Positions 26,466 through 35,830 are shown, counted from the stretch's first letter. The stretch: 64,000 nt of DNA from Bacillota bacterium (GCA_023404345.1 JAEYCB010000039.1:1-64000), one strand, 5' to 3'. The notes: generated by a model not told the origin, from the sequence alone. Made by a program: numbers and translations.

Positions 26466-27791
26466 TTATACGCCAAACCACGCCCTCACTCTGGCGCCGC
26501 CCCCACAGGCGTCGGCGATCTCCAATCCGCCGCCGCAAGCCTCGCACAGCACGCGGCAGATGTTCAGCCCCAGCCCCAGGTGCCCCTGCGCGTCCGGGCC
26601 GTCACCCCGGTAGAAGGGCTCAGCAGCGCGACGGAGTCCTTCCGGCGTAAAGCCGGGGCCATCATCCCTGACCGTCAGGCTCAGCGTGCTTCCATCCCAT
26701 GCGACCGTGGCTTCTACGCGCGCGCAGGCAAACCGGGCTGCATTGGACACCAGGTTTTCAAACACCTGCATCACCCGCTCCACGTCCAGCTCCGCTCCGC
26801 CCTCACCGGGTGCGTCCAGCACGGCCTGCCGGCCTGGGAGCAGGATGCCCATCTCGCTCTCCATCTGGGTGCGCAGATCGGAAAAGCGCACCCAGGTGCG
26901 ATGGACCGGCTGGTCCTCCAACCGCTGGAGGCTGCTCATGGCCTGAACATAGTCCTCCAGGCGGCGCACCTGAGCATCCATCACATCCACCTCCTGCGCC
27001 ATATCCGCAGGCCCCGTTCCCTCTGCGATGTCATGCCGCAGCATACCCACATAGCCACGCAGCACCGTCAGCGGCGTGCGCAGATCGTGGGCAAAGGCGG
27101 CGTTGAGCCGCTTGCGCTCCTCCATCTGCCTCCACATTATGCGGTTGTTTTCCGCCAAGGCCCGGCGCATTTCCTCAAAGGAGGTACACAGCGCACCCAT
27201 CTCGTCCTGTCGGTCCCAGTGGATGGCGAAGTCCAGGTCCTTTTCGGCGATCTTGCGCGAGGCCATGTCCAGAAGCGCAATGGGGCCCTTGAGCTTTTTG
27301 CGGTAAAACAGAGCAGCGCACAGCGCCGCCCCACCGCCATAGCATAGTGGAAAGCACAGGATGGAAGCCGCCGTGAGCAGCACGCTCATCGTACGCTGCT
27401 GTTCATCCATCAGCGGAACCACCGCGATCAGGTTGGGTTCTGTTCCGTCTTCGTCTCCCGCCAGCTCACCCATATAGCCCAGCGTCACGCGCGCAGTCAC
27501 GCCATCACCCTCGGCCAGAGCTACCTCCGCCCCCTCGGCATTGAAGATGCGGTAATGCACGCCATCCTCGTCAGCCCACATCTCGTAGCTGCCGCCTACA
27601 GGGATTTCATATTCCCGATACCCCTCCCAGTAATCCCTAGCATAGCTGTTCATGCGCAGGTTGTCAAGCCCCGTGACGCACAGTGTGCAGACAAGCGTCG
27701 CAAGCCCAAATGCCGCCAGTGTATAGGCCCAGAAGGCCGGCCGCAGGGACCAGTCCCGGAAGCTTTTCCGTTTTTTCCTCACTCGACCCAT
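26466..27791 (-). CDS. sensor histidine kinase
   Basis: A 441-residue kinase: a membrane helix near 22-45, an extracellular region of about 100 residues, a second helix near 150-175 and a HAMP-like linker. The phospho-acceptor His follows in AFAHDLRTPLTVLRGYVGML, then the ATPase domain with NLVSNAARFA (N box), DDGPGFTPEGL (G1) and GLGLNICRV (G2). The ligand is unknown. The frame extends upstream over the regulator gene. ATG at 27791 overlaps its end by 13 bases and is the likely start. Confidence 0.9.
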   Translation of the reverse strand: MGRVRKKRKSFRDWSLRPAFWAYTLAAFGLATLVCTLCVTGLDNLRMNSYARDYWEGYREYEIPVGGSYEMWADEDGVHYRIFNAEGAEVALAEGDGVTARVTLGYMGELAGDEDGTEPNLIAVVPLMDEQQRTMSVLLTAASILCFPLCYGGGAALCAALFYRKKLKGPIALLDMASRKIAEKDLDFAIHWDRQDEMGALCTSFEEMRRALAENNRIMWRQMEERKRLNAAFAHDLRTPLTVLRGYVGMLRHDIAEGTGPADMAQEVDVMDAQVRRLEDYVQAMSSLQRLEDQPVHRTWVRFSDLRTQMESEMGILLPGRQAVLDAPGEGGAELDVERVMQVFENLVSNAARFACARVEATVAWDGSTLSLTVRDDGPGFTPEGLRRAAEPFYRGDGPDAQGHLGLGLNICRVLCEACGGGLEIADACGGGARVRAWFGV

Positions 27792-28450
27792 TTGTACCCG
27801 CACCCCCACACGGTCTGGATATAGGCCTTGGCCCCGGCGGCTGCCAGCCCCGCACGGATGCGGCGCACGCGCTCGGCCACCAGCGAGGCGTCGCCCGTGC
27901 CATCCAGCCCCCACACGCGCTCGTAGATGCGTTCCTTATCGAACACCTGGCCGGGGTTTTGGCTAAGGAGCTCGATGATATCAAATTCCTTTCTGGCAAA
28001 GGCAAGCGGCTTTCCTTCAAAGGTGACGGTGCGGTCCGTGTAGTTGATGGCCAGTCCGCCGTCCATGTGTACCACTGCGGCACGGGCGCGCCGGGTTTCG
28101 CGCCTCAGGTGCGCAGCCACACGCGCGCCCAGCTCATCGATGGAAAATGGCTTGAGCACGTAATCATCCCCGCCGGAGGCAAAGCCCGTGATCTTGTCGG
28201 CATCCTCCACGCGCGCGGTCAAAAACAGCACAGGGCAGTCCAGATGCTCCCGCAGCGCGCGGCACACCGCAAAGCCATCCATGTCCGGCAGGTTCACATC
28301 CAGCAGCACCATATCTGGCGCACAGCAGAGCTTTTTGAGCGCCTCCCCGCCGGTTAGCGCCGTGACCGTCTCGTAGCCCTCGCGCATAAAATAGCGCTTG
28401 AGCATAGCGGTGATTTCAGGCTCATCATCCACGATCATAAGACGTGGCAT
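27779..28450 (-). CDS. OmpR/PhoB family response regulator
   Basis: 223 residues. The receiver domain has the acidic pair in IVDDEPEIT, phospho-acceptor Asp in VLLDVNLPDMDG, the conserved Thr in FLTAR, and Lys in LKPFSIDE. The C-terminal winged helix spans about 130-220 and ends WGCGYKWVE. It partners the overlapping histidine kinase. ATG at 28450 has AGGAGG upstream and overlaps the end of the TVP38 gene by 26 bases. Confidence 0.95.
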   Translation of the reverse strand: MPRLMIVDDEPEITAMLKRYFMREGYETVTALTGGEALKKLCCAPDMVLLDVNLPDMDGFAVCRALREHLDCPVLFLTARVEDADKITGFASGGDDYVLKPFSIDELGARVAAHLRRETRRARAAVVHMDGGLAINYTDRTVTFEGKPLAFARKEFDIIELLSQNPGQVFDKERIYERVWGLDGTGDASLVAERVRRIRAGLAAAGAKAYIQTVWGCGYKWVE

Positions 28451-29159
28451 GCTTCTTTCCTCCTTCTTCCCGGGCGTTCATGCGGCGGTATATCACAAGG
28501 CCCACTCCGCAGAGCAGCAGAGTGACGCCAAACACCAGCACGGCAAAGCCATAGCTGCCTGCGCCCAATGCGTCACCTCCGATGGTGGAGGTGATCACCG
28601 AAGGGATGCGCCCCACTACGGAAATGGTCAGCCACCGGCCCAGCCGCATGTGCGTAAGGCCCGCACAGTAGGTGAGCAGGTCCTTGGGCGTGCCGGGGAA
28701 CAAAAACACAACGAACAGCCAGCCCTCCAGCCTGCGTCCGTTTCTAAAAATCGGCAGGGAATCGATCTTGTCCGCAGGAAAGAATGCCTCCACTGCCCGG
28801 CGGCCGAAGCGGCGCACTGCCAGGAAAACAGCCGCACCGCCCAGCAGCGCGCCCAACAGACAAAGCGCCGTGCCCTCCGCTGCGCCGAAGGCATAACCTG
28901 CAGCGATCTCCAGCGGCTCTCCGGGAATCATGGCCGCAATGATCTGCACAGCCATCATGCCTACAAAAGCCGCCCGGCCCCACAGTCCCCGCTCATCCAC
29001 CCAGGCGCGAAAACGCTCCGGGTCCGACAAAAGGTCCAGCATCGGCTTGCCCGCAAAAAGGCACACTGCCGCTATTGCCAGTCCGAAAGCGACCAGCCCC
29101 GCGGCCGCAATCACGCGCCGGCGGCGGTCCTCCGGCGATATGGCATGTTTCAAGCGCAT
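28425..29159 (-). CDS. TVP38/TMEM64 (DedA-superfamily) membrane protein
   Basis: A 244-residue protein with about six hydrophobic segments. IPGEPLEIAAGYAFG and FVVFLFPGTPKDLLTYCAGL are the two re-entrant-loop motifs of the SNARE-associated/DedA superfamily, whose members act in lipid scrambling or transport. It is the first gene of the two-component operon, so it may be a target of that system. ATG at 29159 follows GGGGGATAAAG. Confidence 0.88.
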   Translation of the reverse strand: MRLKHAISPEDRRRRVIAAAGLVAFGLAIAAVCLFAGKPMLDLLSDPERFRAWVDERGLWGRAAFVGMMAVQIIAAMIPGEPLEIAAGYAFGAAEGTALCLLGALLGGAAVFLAVRRFGRRAVEAFFPADKIDSLPIFRNGRRLEGWLFVVFLFPGTPKDLLTYCAGLTHMRLGRWLTISVVGRIPSVITSTIGGDALGAGSYGFAVLVFGVTLLLCGVGLVIYRRMNAREEGGKKHATSYDRG

Positions 29160-29270
29160 TCTTTATCCCCCGTTTATGGAAAAGCTCACGGGCGGGTTTT
29201 TTCCCTGGCCCGCGAAACCAGCATAACGGGGCATGTTCTACTTTTTCTCTACTTTCGAAAGCGAAGTATG

Positions 29271-29304
29271 CAAAAGCCCCGGTCGCGCATAGCGGCCGGG
29301 GCAG
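29271..29304 (-). terminator. intrinsic terminator of the M13 peptidase gene
   Basis: GCCCCGG/CCGGGGC stem (29276-29302) with TTTT following on the minus strand, immediately after the peptidase stop. Confidence 0.75.
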
Positions 29305-29309
29305 AAGGA

Positions 29310-31286
29310 TCACCAGATGGACACGCGGTCTTCGGGCGCGCGGTACATGCCGTCGCCCTCCTCGATGCCAAAGGTGGTGAAGAAGTCGTCGAGATTCTGC
29401 ACCTGGATGTTACAGCGCAGCTTGGAGGGCGCGTGCACGTCCATGGTCAGCTTCATATTCATGTAGGCTTCGGTGGCCTTGTTTCGCCACGCCCTGGCCC
29501 AGCTGGTGAAGAAGTCCTCCAGATCGGGCTCGTCCTCAACCTGCTTGAGCGCTTCCAGCGCGCAGGACAGGCCACCCGCATCAGCCACGTTTTCCGTCAC
29601 GGTCAGGGTTCCGTTGACCGTTCCGCCCGCGAAGGGCAGGCCGTCAAACTCCTCGATCATCGCCTGAGACAATTCCTCAAACTTAGCCAGATCCTCCTCG
29701 GTCCACCAGTTGGCCAGCGAGCCGTTCTCGTCAAACTTGGAGCCGTTGGGGTCAAAGGCATGGGAAATCTCATGCGCAATGATCGCGCCCAGGGCGCCGT
29801 AGTTGGAGGACACGGACGCTTCCAGGCTGTAGAAGGGGTCCTGAAGAATGGCGGCGGGGAAGTTGATGCTGTTGTTGGTGAGCGAGTACATGGCATTGAC
29901 CGTGCTGGCGCTCAGAGGCCACAGGTTGCGGTCCACGGGTTTACCGCAGAGGCTGAGGTTATATTCCATCGACGCGCGGGTGAAAGCCGCCATGTTCTCC
30001 ATCAGCGTGCCGCCCTCGGAGGCGGGTACCGTCTCGAACAGGTCGTACATGGGGTTCGCCTGATCGGGGTATCCCACATGGACGCTCATGCTGTCCAGCT
30101 TGCGAATGGCCATTTCGCGGGTCTCGTCGCTGAGCCATTCATTCTCGTTCAGGCGCTGCTTGTATACCTCCACGATCTGATCCACCATGGCCTGCACATC
30201 CAGACGAGCTTCCTCGCCGAAATAGGTCTTGCCGTAGTAGATGCCCACGATCTCGCCATATACGCCCATTGCCGCATTGTAGGCGGCCTCCTCGGCGCTC
30301 ACCGGCTCCGTAGTGCCGCTGAGCGCAAGGCTGTAGGCAGACGCCTGTACGCGGAAATCATCGCTAAGGAAGGGGGCCATTGCGTTGACCGTCGCCACCA
30401 GCATCCAGCTCTTCATATGAGGGAAGGTCTCGTCATTGACCAGTTCGTCCAGCGCCTCAAAATAGACAGGGTCGGTCACAACGACGGTTTCGGGCACTTC
30501 TTCCATCAGTGCCCCCATCAGGGCGGTCAGGTCAAAATTCTCTACCTGCTCATCCAGCTGCGCAAGGGGCTGCGGGTTGTAGCTGGCGGTGGTGTCGCTG
30601 CTCTCCTGGGCGGTACGGTTGTAGGCCGCGAGACTTTCGTCAAAGGCCAGCGCCTGGGAGACAATCTCTTCGGCCTCTTTCTCAGTCTTTCCTGCCATTA
30701 CCAGCAGATTCTTGGACATTTGACCATAGACGCCCTGCAACGCAGTGCGCGTGTTGTCGTCGAGGTAATAGTCCTTGACCGAAAGAAAGAGTGAACAAGG
30801 GCCAATATACATGGCGTTGACAGAAGCATCGGCCAGGTCCGCCATTACCCCAAGGGTAAAGGGCACAGGCAGTCCATCCAGCATCAGCTCCGGCAGGCTT
30901 TCCCGGAGAGCATCCATGTCATCGAGGACTTCGATTCTCTCCAGGAATGGCTTGATGGGCTCGGCGCCCAAGGCGTTGCGGGTTTCATAGTCCGCCGCCA
31001 GACGGTAGAGCTCGATAAAGTCCGTCAATTCTTCCGGAATGTCCTTCTCGCCGTTGAGCATAGCTTGGAAATCCGCTTTCAGGACCTCCTGGACCTGGTC
31101 CCCCATCTCCGAAAAAACGCTCACCTCCGGGGCGTCCGAGGGAATTTCTGCCTGTGCCAGCCATTCGGCGTTCACAGCCTCGTAAAAGTCATCTTTCAAA
31201 CTTGGCGTTTCCTCTGCCAGACACATGGACGCGGCCATCAGCAGCGCCAGCACCAGGCACAGCACACTTTTTGCGCGAATGATCAT
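29310..31286 (-). CDS. secreted M13 family zinc metallopeptidase (PepO/neprilysin-like)
   Basis: A 658-residue endopeptidase. A signal peptide with cleavage near CLA-EE takes the first 24 residues. The catalytic zinc site is IIAHEISHAFD (HExxH) with the third ligand in ENVADAGGLSCAL, and NSINFPAAIL precedes the active site as in neprilysins. The C-terminus DGMYRAPEDRVSIW ends in the family's usual W. The frame has a GTG four codons earlier that overlaps the ribosome site, so I use ATG 31286. It is exported and degrades peptides outside the cell or at its surface. Confidence 0.94.
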   Translation of the reverse strand: MIIRAKSVLCLVLALLMAASMCLAEETPSLKDDFYEAVNAEWLAQAEIPSDAPEVSVFSEMGDQVQEVLKADFQAMLNGEKDIPEELTDFIELYRLAADYETRNALGAEPIKPFLERIEVLDDMDALRESLPELMLDGLPVPFTLGVMADLADASVNAMYIGPCSLFLSVKDYYLDDNTRTALQGVYGQMSKNLLVMAGKTEKEAEEIVSQALAFDESLAAYNRTAQESSDTTASYNPQPLAQLDEQVENFDLTALMGALMEEVPETVVVTDPVYFEALDELVNDETFPHMKSWMLVATVNAMAPFLSDDFRVQASAYSLALSGTTEPVSAEEAAYNAAMGVYGEIVGIYYGKTYFGEEARLDVQAMVDQIVEVYKQRLNENEWLSDETREMAIRKLDSMSVHVGYPDQANPMYDLFETVPASEGGTLMENMAAFTRASMEYNLSLCGKPVDRNLWPLSASTVNAMYSLTNNSINFPAAILQDPFYSLEASVSSNYGALGAIIAHEISHAFDPNGSKFDENGSLANWWTEEDLAKFEELSQAMIEEFDGLPFAGGTVNGTLTVTENVADAGGLSCALEALKQVEDEPDLEDFFTSWARAWRNKATEAYMNMKLTMDVHAPSKLRCNIQVQNLDDFFTTFGIEEGDGMYRAPEDRVSIW

Positions 31287-31343
31287 CCTGTGTTCCACTC
31301 CTTTGCTTACACTTGGTAAAGGCAGGTCAATTCACGGGGGGGT

Positions 31344-31372
31344 ATTATAGCAATCCGCCCTTTTTACGTCAA
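31344..31372 (-). promoter_or_regulatory. sigma-A promoter for the M13 peptidase
   Basis: On the minus strand TTGACG (31367-31372) and TATAAT (31344-31349) with 17 bases between; TGC before the -10 makes it an extended promoter. Confidence 0.8.
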
Positions 31373-31781
31373 GGGGCTTGACCGAAGGCTAGGCACGAAC
31401 AATATAGAGTCGCACCGAATTTGCCATCGCTTTATATGGCCTTCTGCAGAGAACTGCCTTCATACGCTTCCCATCAGGAAAGCTTTCATGATTCCATAGA
31501 GGCACAATGATTTGGACGGGCCTTGTTCCAAATTCTCTTTTCATCATCAAAACGGCGCCTTTATCGTAAATCTGTTAAACCTTTAATTGGGAGTCTGCAC
31601 ACCTCACACATTACTCTTCGGTGCGAATTGTGCATATACTTACTCTTATATTCATATCATGGCATTCCTGCGCCCTGTTCCAAATTCAGGCATCTTATTT
31701 TCCGTCCGAAAGGAACACCGTTTCAATAATAAGGGTTGGACTTGGATGAAGATAGCGCTTCCAAAATGTATCAGTCGGTCC

Positions 31782-31813
31782 TATAGGTTCCTTCCACACA
31801 ACAGGAACCTATA
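31782..31813. repeat. perfect 10-bp inverted repeat
   Basis: TATAGGTTCC at 31782-31791 pairs with GGAACCTATA at 31804-31813 around a 12-base loop. No T run follows, so it is not an ordinary terminator. Confidence 0.6.
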
Positions 31814-31879
31814 CAGCATGTGGTTTTCCTGCATTTTCCGCCGTAAAAAATAGCCCCCCCTTTTTTATATTTCTCCGAG

Positions 31880-31905
31880 TGCCTCCGCTTTGGGAGGCAT
31901 TTTCT
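31880..31905 (+). terminator. possible intrinsic terminator
   Basis: TGCCTCC-GCTTT-GGGAGGC stem followed by ATTTTCT on the plus strand. No credible gene precedes it, so it may be a remnant. Confidence 0.45.
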
Positions 31906-32051
31906 AACGGCCCTACCGTTAGTATTACAGGCGTAAGCTGCTCTGGTGCGTCACGTATAAAAGCGATTCCTTCCTTTTTATAATATATCATTCATAGCGT
32001 TCAAAATGTATTGCCGGTGTATAAAAAATCGTATTTTATTTCACAAGCATA

Positions 32052-32079
32052 TTGACATTTAGCAATCTTGGACTATAAT
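32052..32079 (+). promoter_or_regulatory. sigma-A promoter for the ROK cluster
   Basis: TTGACA (32052-32057) and TATAAT (32074-32079) with 16 bases between, 48 bases before the ROK start. Confidence 0.8.
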
Positions 32080-32085
32080 AATGGT

Positions 32086-32108
32086 AAGTTGACCGAACAA
32101 ACCAACTT
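32086..32108. promoter_or_regulatory. candidate ROK operator
   Basis: AAGTTG (32086-32091) and CAACTT (32103-32108) form a dyad just downstream of the -10. XylR-type ROK operators have AGTTTG...CAAACT arms and a similar span, so this is a plausible autoregulatory site. Confidence 0.45.
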
Positions 32109-32126
32109 TAATCAGGGGATTTACAT

Positions 32127-33326
32127 ATGCAGCCGACAAACCAGCAGTTGATTAAATCTACCAATATTAAGAACCTTTTCCTTCTAATCCAGAAAAATTC
32201 TGGAATTTCACGTGCGGCGTTGGCGAAGGCAACTCACTTAAGCAAGGCAACCGTATCTGTTCTGGTGGACGAATTAATTGGCAGGGGGTATGTAATAGAT
32301 TGTGGGACGGGAACCAGCCTGACCACAGGACGCAAACCCAACACACTTACGGTCAATGATGCGCACAACTGCCTGGCAGTTTTTCAGTGGCACAAATCCT
32401 GCCTTAACGTAGCTCTTGTTTCCCTGAGCGGCAGAATGCTCTATGAGATGCGGATCTCAAGTGATCGTTATCTGGATTATGGCTTGATTACGGCAAAGGT
32501 GTTTCGGGAGGATATTGAAGCCTATAACCCAAATGCAAAAATTCTTGGTGTGTGCCTGGTAGTACCGGCAATCGTGGATAAAGCGAGCCAGGGAATCCTC
32601 TCCACGGTGCTGGACTTCCGTGTTGAAGACGATGTGCTCAAGGAGCTTCGCAAGCGTATACCCAACTATCCCATTGCCGTATTCAATGATACAGCATGTT
32701 ACGCCTACGCAGAATATGTGCACAGCGCCTTGGAAGACAGTTATTTTGCGTTTGTAAACATAGGAAGCGGCGTCGGCGCGGTTGCACTGGACCATGGCCG
32801 TTTTTTCCGGGCAGCCAATGGAATGACGACGCAGTTTGGTCATTTTTCGGTAGATCGCAACGGGCCTCAATGCAATTGCGGAAATCGAGGCTGTCTGGAG
32901 CGAATGATCGGAGAATTGTATCTTTATGAGCGTTCCTGTAAGGAAGGATGCCAGGATCTCTTTTCCAGCAAGGAAGACGCGTGTTTTGAAAAGCTTGGCA
33001 GACTGGTGGCCCAAGGTGACAAGCGTGCAGTTAAGCTGATGAATGCTTTAGCTGAAGATACCGCCTATGCGATCAGCAATCTTATTAGCCTGTTCAACCC
33101 CAAGGAAGTGGTAATAGGCGGAAAAGGTATGGCGCTGGGCAAAACATATTTGGATACGGTAGGTGATTATCTAAATCGAATGGGGTTTCCGTTGTTTATG
33201 AAACAGGTTGGGTTACGTTTCTCCGATTTAAATAAATCCTCCGCCCTGCAGGGGGCAGCCCGGTATTTCATCGATCAGTATTTCACCTTCGATGGGGAAA
33301 TGCAGAATAATCTTTTCATTGGGTAA
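32127..33326 (+). CDS. ROK family transcriptional regulator
   Basis: A 399-residue XylR/NagC-type repressor. The N-terminal winged helix-turn-helix covers about 20-65 (ISRAALAKATHLSKATVSVL). The ROK sugar-binding domain follows, with GSGVGAVALDHGRFF and the zinc motif CNCGNRGCLE. Such proteins repress sugar genes and release DNA on binding a sugar or phosphosugar. It is the first gene of the low-GC plus-strand cluster and probably controls it. ATG 32127 follows CAGGGGA. Confidence 0.93.
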   Translation: MQPTNQQLIKSTNIKNLFLLIQKNSGISRAALAKATHLSKATVSVLVDELIGRGYVIDCGTGTSLTTGRKPNTLTVNDAHNCLAVFQWHKSCLNVALVSLSGRMLYEMRISSDRYLDYGLITAKVFREDIEAYNPNAKILGVCLVVPAIVDKASQGILSTVLDFRVEDDVLKELRKRIPNYPIAVFNDTACYAYAEYVHSALEDSYFAFVNIGSGVGAVALDHGRFFRAANGMTTQFGHFSVDRNGPQCNCGNRGCLERMIGELYLYERSCKEGCQDLFSSKEDACFEKLGRLVAQGDKRAVKLMNALAEDTAYAISNLISLFNPKEVVIGGKGMALGKTYLDTVGDYLNRMGFPLFMKQVGLRFSDLNKSSALQGAARYFIDQYFTFDGEMQNNLFIG

Positions 33327-33352
33327 ACAAGAAGGAAAGGCGGTCAAACAAA

Positions 33353-34183
33353 ATGATTACTCTGGGTCTTTGCTGTCGCGACGTGGAAGGGCTGGAATTG
33401 GAGCAGCAATTTGAACAGGCATCCCGCTTGGGCTTTACCAACGTGCAGATTGCCATGTGGCGCATGGAGCATCTCACCGCGGAGCATGCGCACGAAACGA
33501 AGAAGCTGCTTGAAAAATACGGCTTGAAGTGCACGGAAATCTGGTGCGGATGGACCCGTCCCGCATATTGGGATTTCCGCAACGGTCCGTCCTCTCTGGG
33601 ACTCGTTCCGAGTGAATACCGTCTGCAACGGCTGCAGGATCTGCTCAAAGGCGCAGCCTATGCGCGCGAGCTGGGCATTACGGATGTGATCACCCATCTG
33701 GGCTTTATTCCGCAGGATCCCACGGATCATAACTATGTGGGGCTTATCCACGCGCTCAAGCATCTTACAACGGAATTGAAAAAGTACGGCCAGTTTTTCT
33801 CTTTTGAAACCGGTCAGGAAACGCCGCTGGTGGTTCGCAGATGTATCGAGGATGTGGGGGCCGATAATCTCGGTGTCAATTTTGATCCCGGCAATCTCCT
33901 GATCTATGGCAACGGCAATCCCGTAGATGGTTTGGATCTGCTGGGAAATTATGTGCGCAGCGTACATGCAAAGGACGCCACATACCCCACTTCCGGTTAC
34001 ACGCTTGGCGAAGAAAAGGTTATGGGCGAAGGCCAAGTGGACATGAAGGCGTTTGTTGAAAAACTCAAGCGTTTGGGCTTTGATCGTGTGATGTCCATTG
34101 AGCACGAGCGTAAAGGTCTCAGCACGGAACAGAAGGAGCAGGAAATCCTGCATGCCAAGAAATACCTGGAGGCGTTGCTCTGA
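33353..34183 (+). CDS. sugar phosphate isomerase/epimerase family TIM-barrel protein
   Basis: A 276-residue AP-endonuclease-2-type barrel. Metal and substrate positions are visible in ITHLGFIPQD, FSFETGQET, NFDPGNLL, VRSVHAKDA, GEGQVDM and MSIEHERK, the usual His/Glu/Asp set. Family members isomerise or epimerise sugars and inositols. The exact sugar is not readable. ATG 33353 has AAGGAAAGGCGG upstream. It sits between the ROK regulator (26-base gap) and the solute-binding protein, supporting a role in the catabolism of the imported sugar. Confidence 0.88.
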   Translation: MITLGLCCRDVEGLELEQQFEQASRLGFTNVQIAMWRMEHLTAEHAHETKKLLEKYGLKCTEIWCGWTRPAYWDFRNGPSSLGLVPSEYRLQRLQDLLKGAAYARELGITDVITHLGFIPQDPTDHNYVGLIHALKHLTTELKKYGQFFSFETGQETPLVVRRCIEDVGADNLGVNFDPGNLLIYGNGNPVDGLDLLGNYVRSVHAKDATYPTSGYTLGEEKVMGEGQVDMKAFVEKLKRLGFDRVMSIEHERKGLSTEQKEQEILHAKKYLEALL

Positions 34184-34249
34184 GGGGGAACTGATGAGAA
34201 AGCACATTTCTCATTAGGATAAAAAACAAAGGGAAAGGTGGAAAAGCAC

Positions 34250-35785
34250 ATGAAAGGAAGAAAAACGTTACTCCGAATCCTCAGCATAATGTGCATCGCG
34301 GTATTGGCACTGTCCATCCCCGTGGTCACGTTTGCAGAACCTCTGGAACCCGTTACCCTCAGGATAATCATGCGCGGAGAAGCTCCCAACGATATGGATA
34401 AGATCGTTGCGGAAGCTGAAAAGCTCATGGCCGATACCATCAATGTCAAACTGAACCTTGTCTGGTGGCCCAACTCCGACATTTCCAATATGACCCGCGT
34501 CTCTCTGGCCTCTGGCGAACCCAACGACTTGATCTGGCATCCTGGCCGTACGGACATGACCACCTTCGTCAACATGGGTGCGCTGCTGGAGCTGGATGAT
34601 CTGGTCGAAGAGTATTGCCCGAAGTTCCTGGCCGACCGTCCTGCGCAGATGATCGAGTACAGCAAGTACAAGGGCAAGCTGTATGCGCTTCCGCTGGGCG
34701 TATACAACAAGTCTGGCCATCACTACAATGTCCGTGATGACCTCCGCAAGGCGCTGGGCATGGACCCGCTGGAAACCCGCGAAGACATCATCGAATTTGC
34801 CTACAAGGTAAAGGAAGCCTATCCTGAAATTCCTCCCATCGTTCCCGGTTCTCATGGCCAGGAGCAGTTTACCACCTGGGCGACCTTCCCTCACCTTTCC
34901 GGCAAGCGTGACGAGGACTTCATCATGCCTTCGGATGCTCTTTCCGGCGACTTGATGCTGTACTACAAGTACAACGACGGCAAGGTTTACAACTTCTTCG
35001 ACGATCCCGATCCCGCCATTGTTGAATCGCTCAAGGAAGCGCGTCAGCTGTACCAGGATGGCATCATCTATGAGGATTGCCTCAGCTTGAGCACTTATCG
35101 TGATGCTATGGCTGAAAACAAGGCTGCTGTCGTAATGTGGGGCGATATCATTCCCGAACCCACTTATGTAAATCGTCTGAAGACCGTTGTGCCCGAGGGC
35201 GAAATTGCCTCCGTTTTCAACTACACCACCGAGCCTGGCCAGCTGCTTGCTACCTTCAAGGCCTGGAACTATCAGTCTGTTGCAAAGGTTTCCAAGAATC
35301 CGGAGCGCTGCCTGCAGTTCCTGGAGTTCACGCAGCAGTCTCAGGAAATCTACGACCTCTTTGCCTATGGTATTGAAGGCGTTCACTGGACCGACGAAGG
35401 CCCCGGCAAGTATCTCAATATCTCTTCTGACTATCGCTGGTTCCCCTATCTGTGGGTCTGGAACCCCAAGTATGACCGCGTAGTCGCCAACGCCACCGAT
35501 AAAGAGTTTGAGATGGAAATGTTCCTGCGTCAGGCGCCGGCCGAGGACTTTGTGGAGCAGTGGACGGCTCCCCTGCTGTTTGACACCGAAAACGTGCAGG
35601 ACGCTCTGGCCCAGTATACGACCGCTCAGGCGCAGTTCTATGGCCCCATTTTCAATGGCGTGGTAGATACCGACGAATACATGGAAATGTTCCGTGCTGC
35701 CGCCTATGATTCCCTGAAAGTCATCCAGAACGAGCTGCAGGCGCAGATCGACGCTCTGGGCGATCGCTCTTTCGTCAACGAGTAA
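34250..35785 (+). CDS. extracellular carbohydrate-binding protein of an LplA/YtcQ-type ABC importer
   Basis: A 511-residue solute-binding protein of the long (about 500 residue) class that pairs with LplB/YtcP-type permeases. The first 30 residues form a signal peptide ending VVTFA-EPLEP. No lipobox cysteine is present, so it should be released by signal peptidase I rather than lipid-anchored, which is unusual for a Gram-positive binding protein. The mature part has typical segments (WWPNSDISNMT, GKLYALPLGVYN). The frame begins with a GTG four codons earlier, but ATG 34250 has AAAGGTGG eight bases upstream. The sugar is probably an oligosaccharide. Confidence 0.9.
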   Translation: MKGRKTLLRILSIMCIAVLALSIPVVTFAEPLEPVTLRIIMRGEAPNDMDKIVAEAEKLMADTINVKLNLVWWPNSDISNMTRVSLASGEPNDLIWHPGRTDMTTFVNMGALLELDDLVEEYCPKFLADRPAQMIEYSKYKGKLYALPLGVYNKSGHHYNVRDDLRKALGMDPLETREDIIEFAYKVKEAYPEIPPIVPGSHGQEQFTTWATFPHLSGKRDEDFIMPSDALSGDLMLYYKYNDGKVYNFFDDPDPAIVESLKEARQLYQDGIIYEDCLSLSTYRDAMAENKAAVVMWGDIIPEPTYVNRLKTVVPEGEIASVFNYTTEPGQLLATFKAWNYQSVAKVSKNPERCLQFLEFTQQSQEIYDLFAYGIEGVHWTDEGPGKYLNISSDYRWFPYLWVWNPKYDRVVANATDKEFEMEMFLRQAPAEDFVEQWTAPLLFDTENVQDALAQYTTAQAQFYGPIFNGVVDTDEYMEMFRAAAYDSLKVIQNELQAQIDALGDRSFVNE

Positions 35786-35797
35786 ATCTGTCCAGCT

Positions 35798-35830
35798 TAC
35801 TGGGGAACCCCTGATACGGGTTCCCCAGTA
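35798..35830 (+). other. intercistronic stem-loop after the solute-binding protein gene
   Basis: A perfect 13-bp stem (35798-35810 with 35818-35830, 7-base loop) without a T run. Such hairpins often protect the binding-protein mRNA and keep permease levels lower. Confidence 0.65.

Larger units (their letters stand above)
31380..32051. other. AT-rich gene-free region with several inverted repeats
   Basis: No gene can be supported. Short open frames near 31523-31853 lack ribosome sites and domain content. The region has a perfect 10-bp hairpin at 31782-31813, a terminator-like hairpin at 31880-31905, a 7-bp dyad CTAACGG/CCGTTAG at 31904-31921, and a repeated TGTTCCAAATTC (near 31526 and 31677). 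Composition is much more AT-rich than the genes to the left. Confidence 0.6.

Noticed and set aside
28398..30794. A 798-codon plus-strand open frame across the TVP38 and M13 peptidase genes
   Set aside because: It spans two well-supported minus-strand genes and shows no domain content; a shadow of high-GC codon usage.
31523..31853. Short open frames in the AT-rich gap
   Set aside because: They lack ribosome sites, have unusual composition and overlap inverted repeats.
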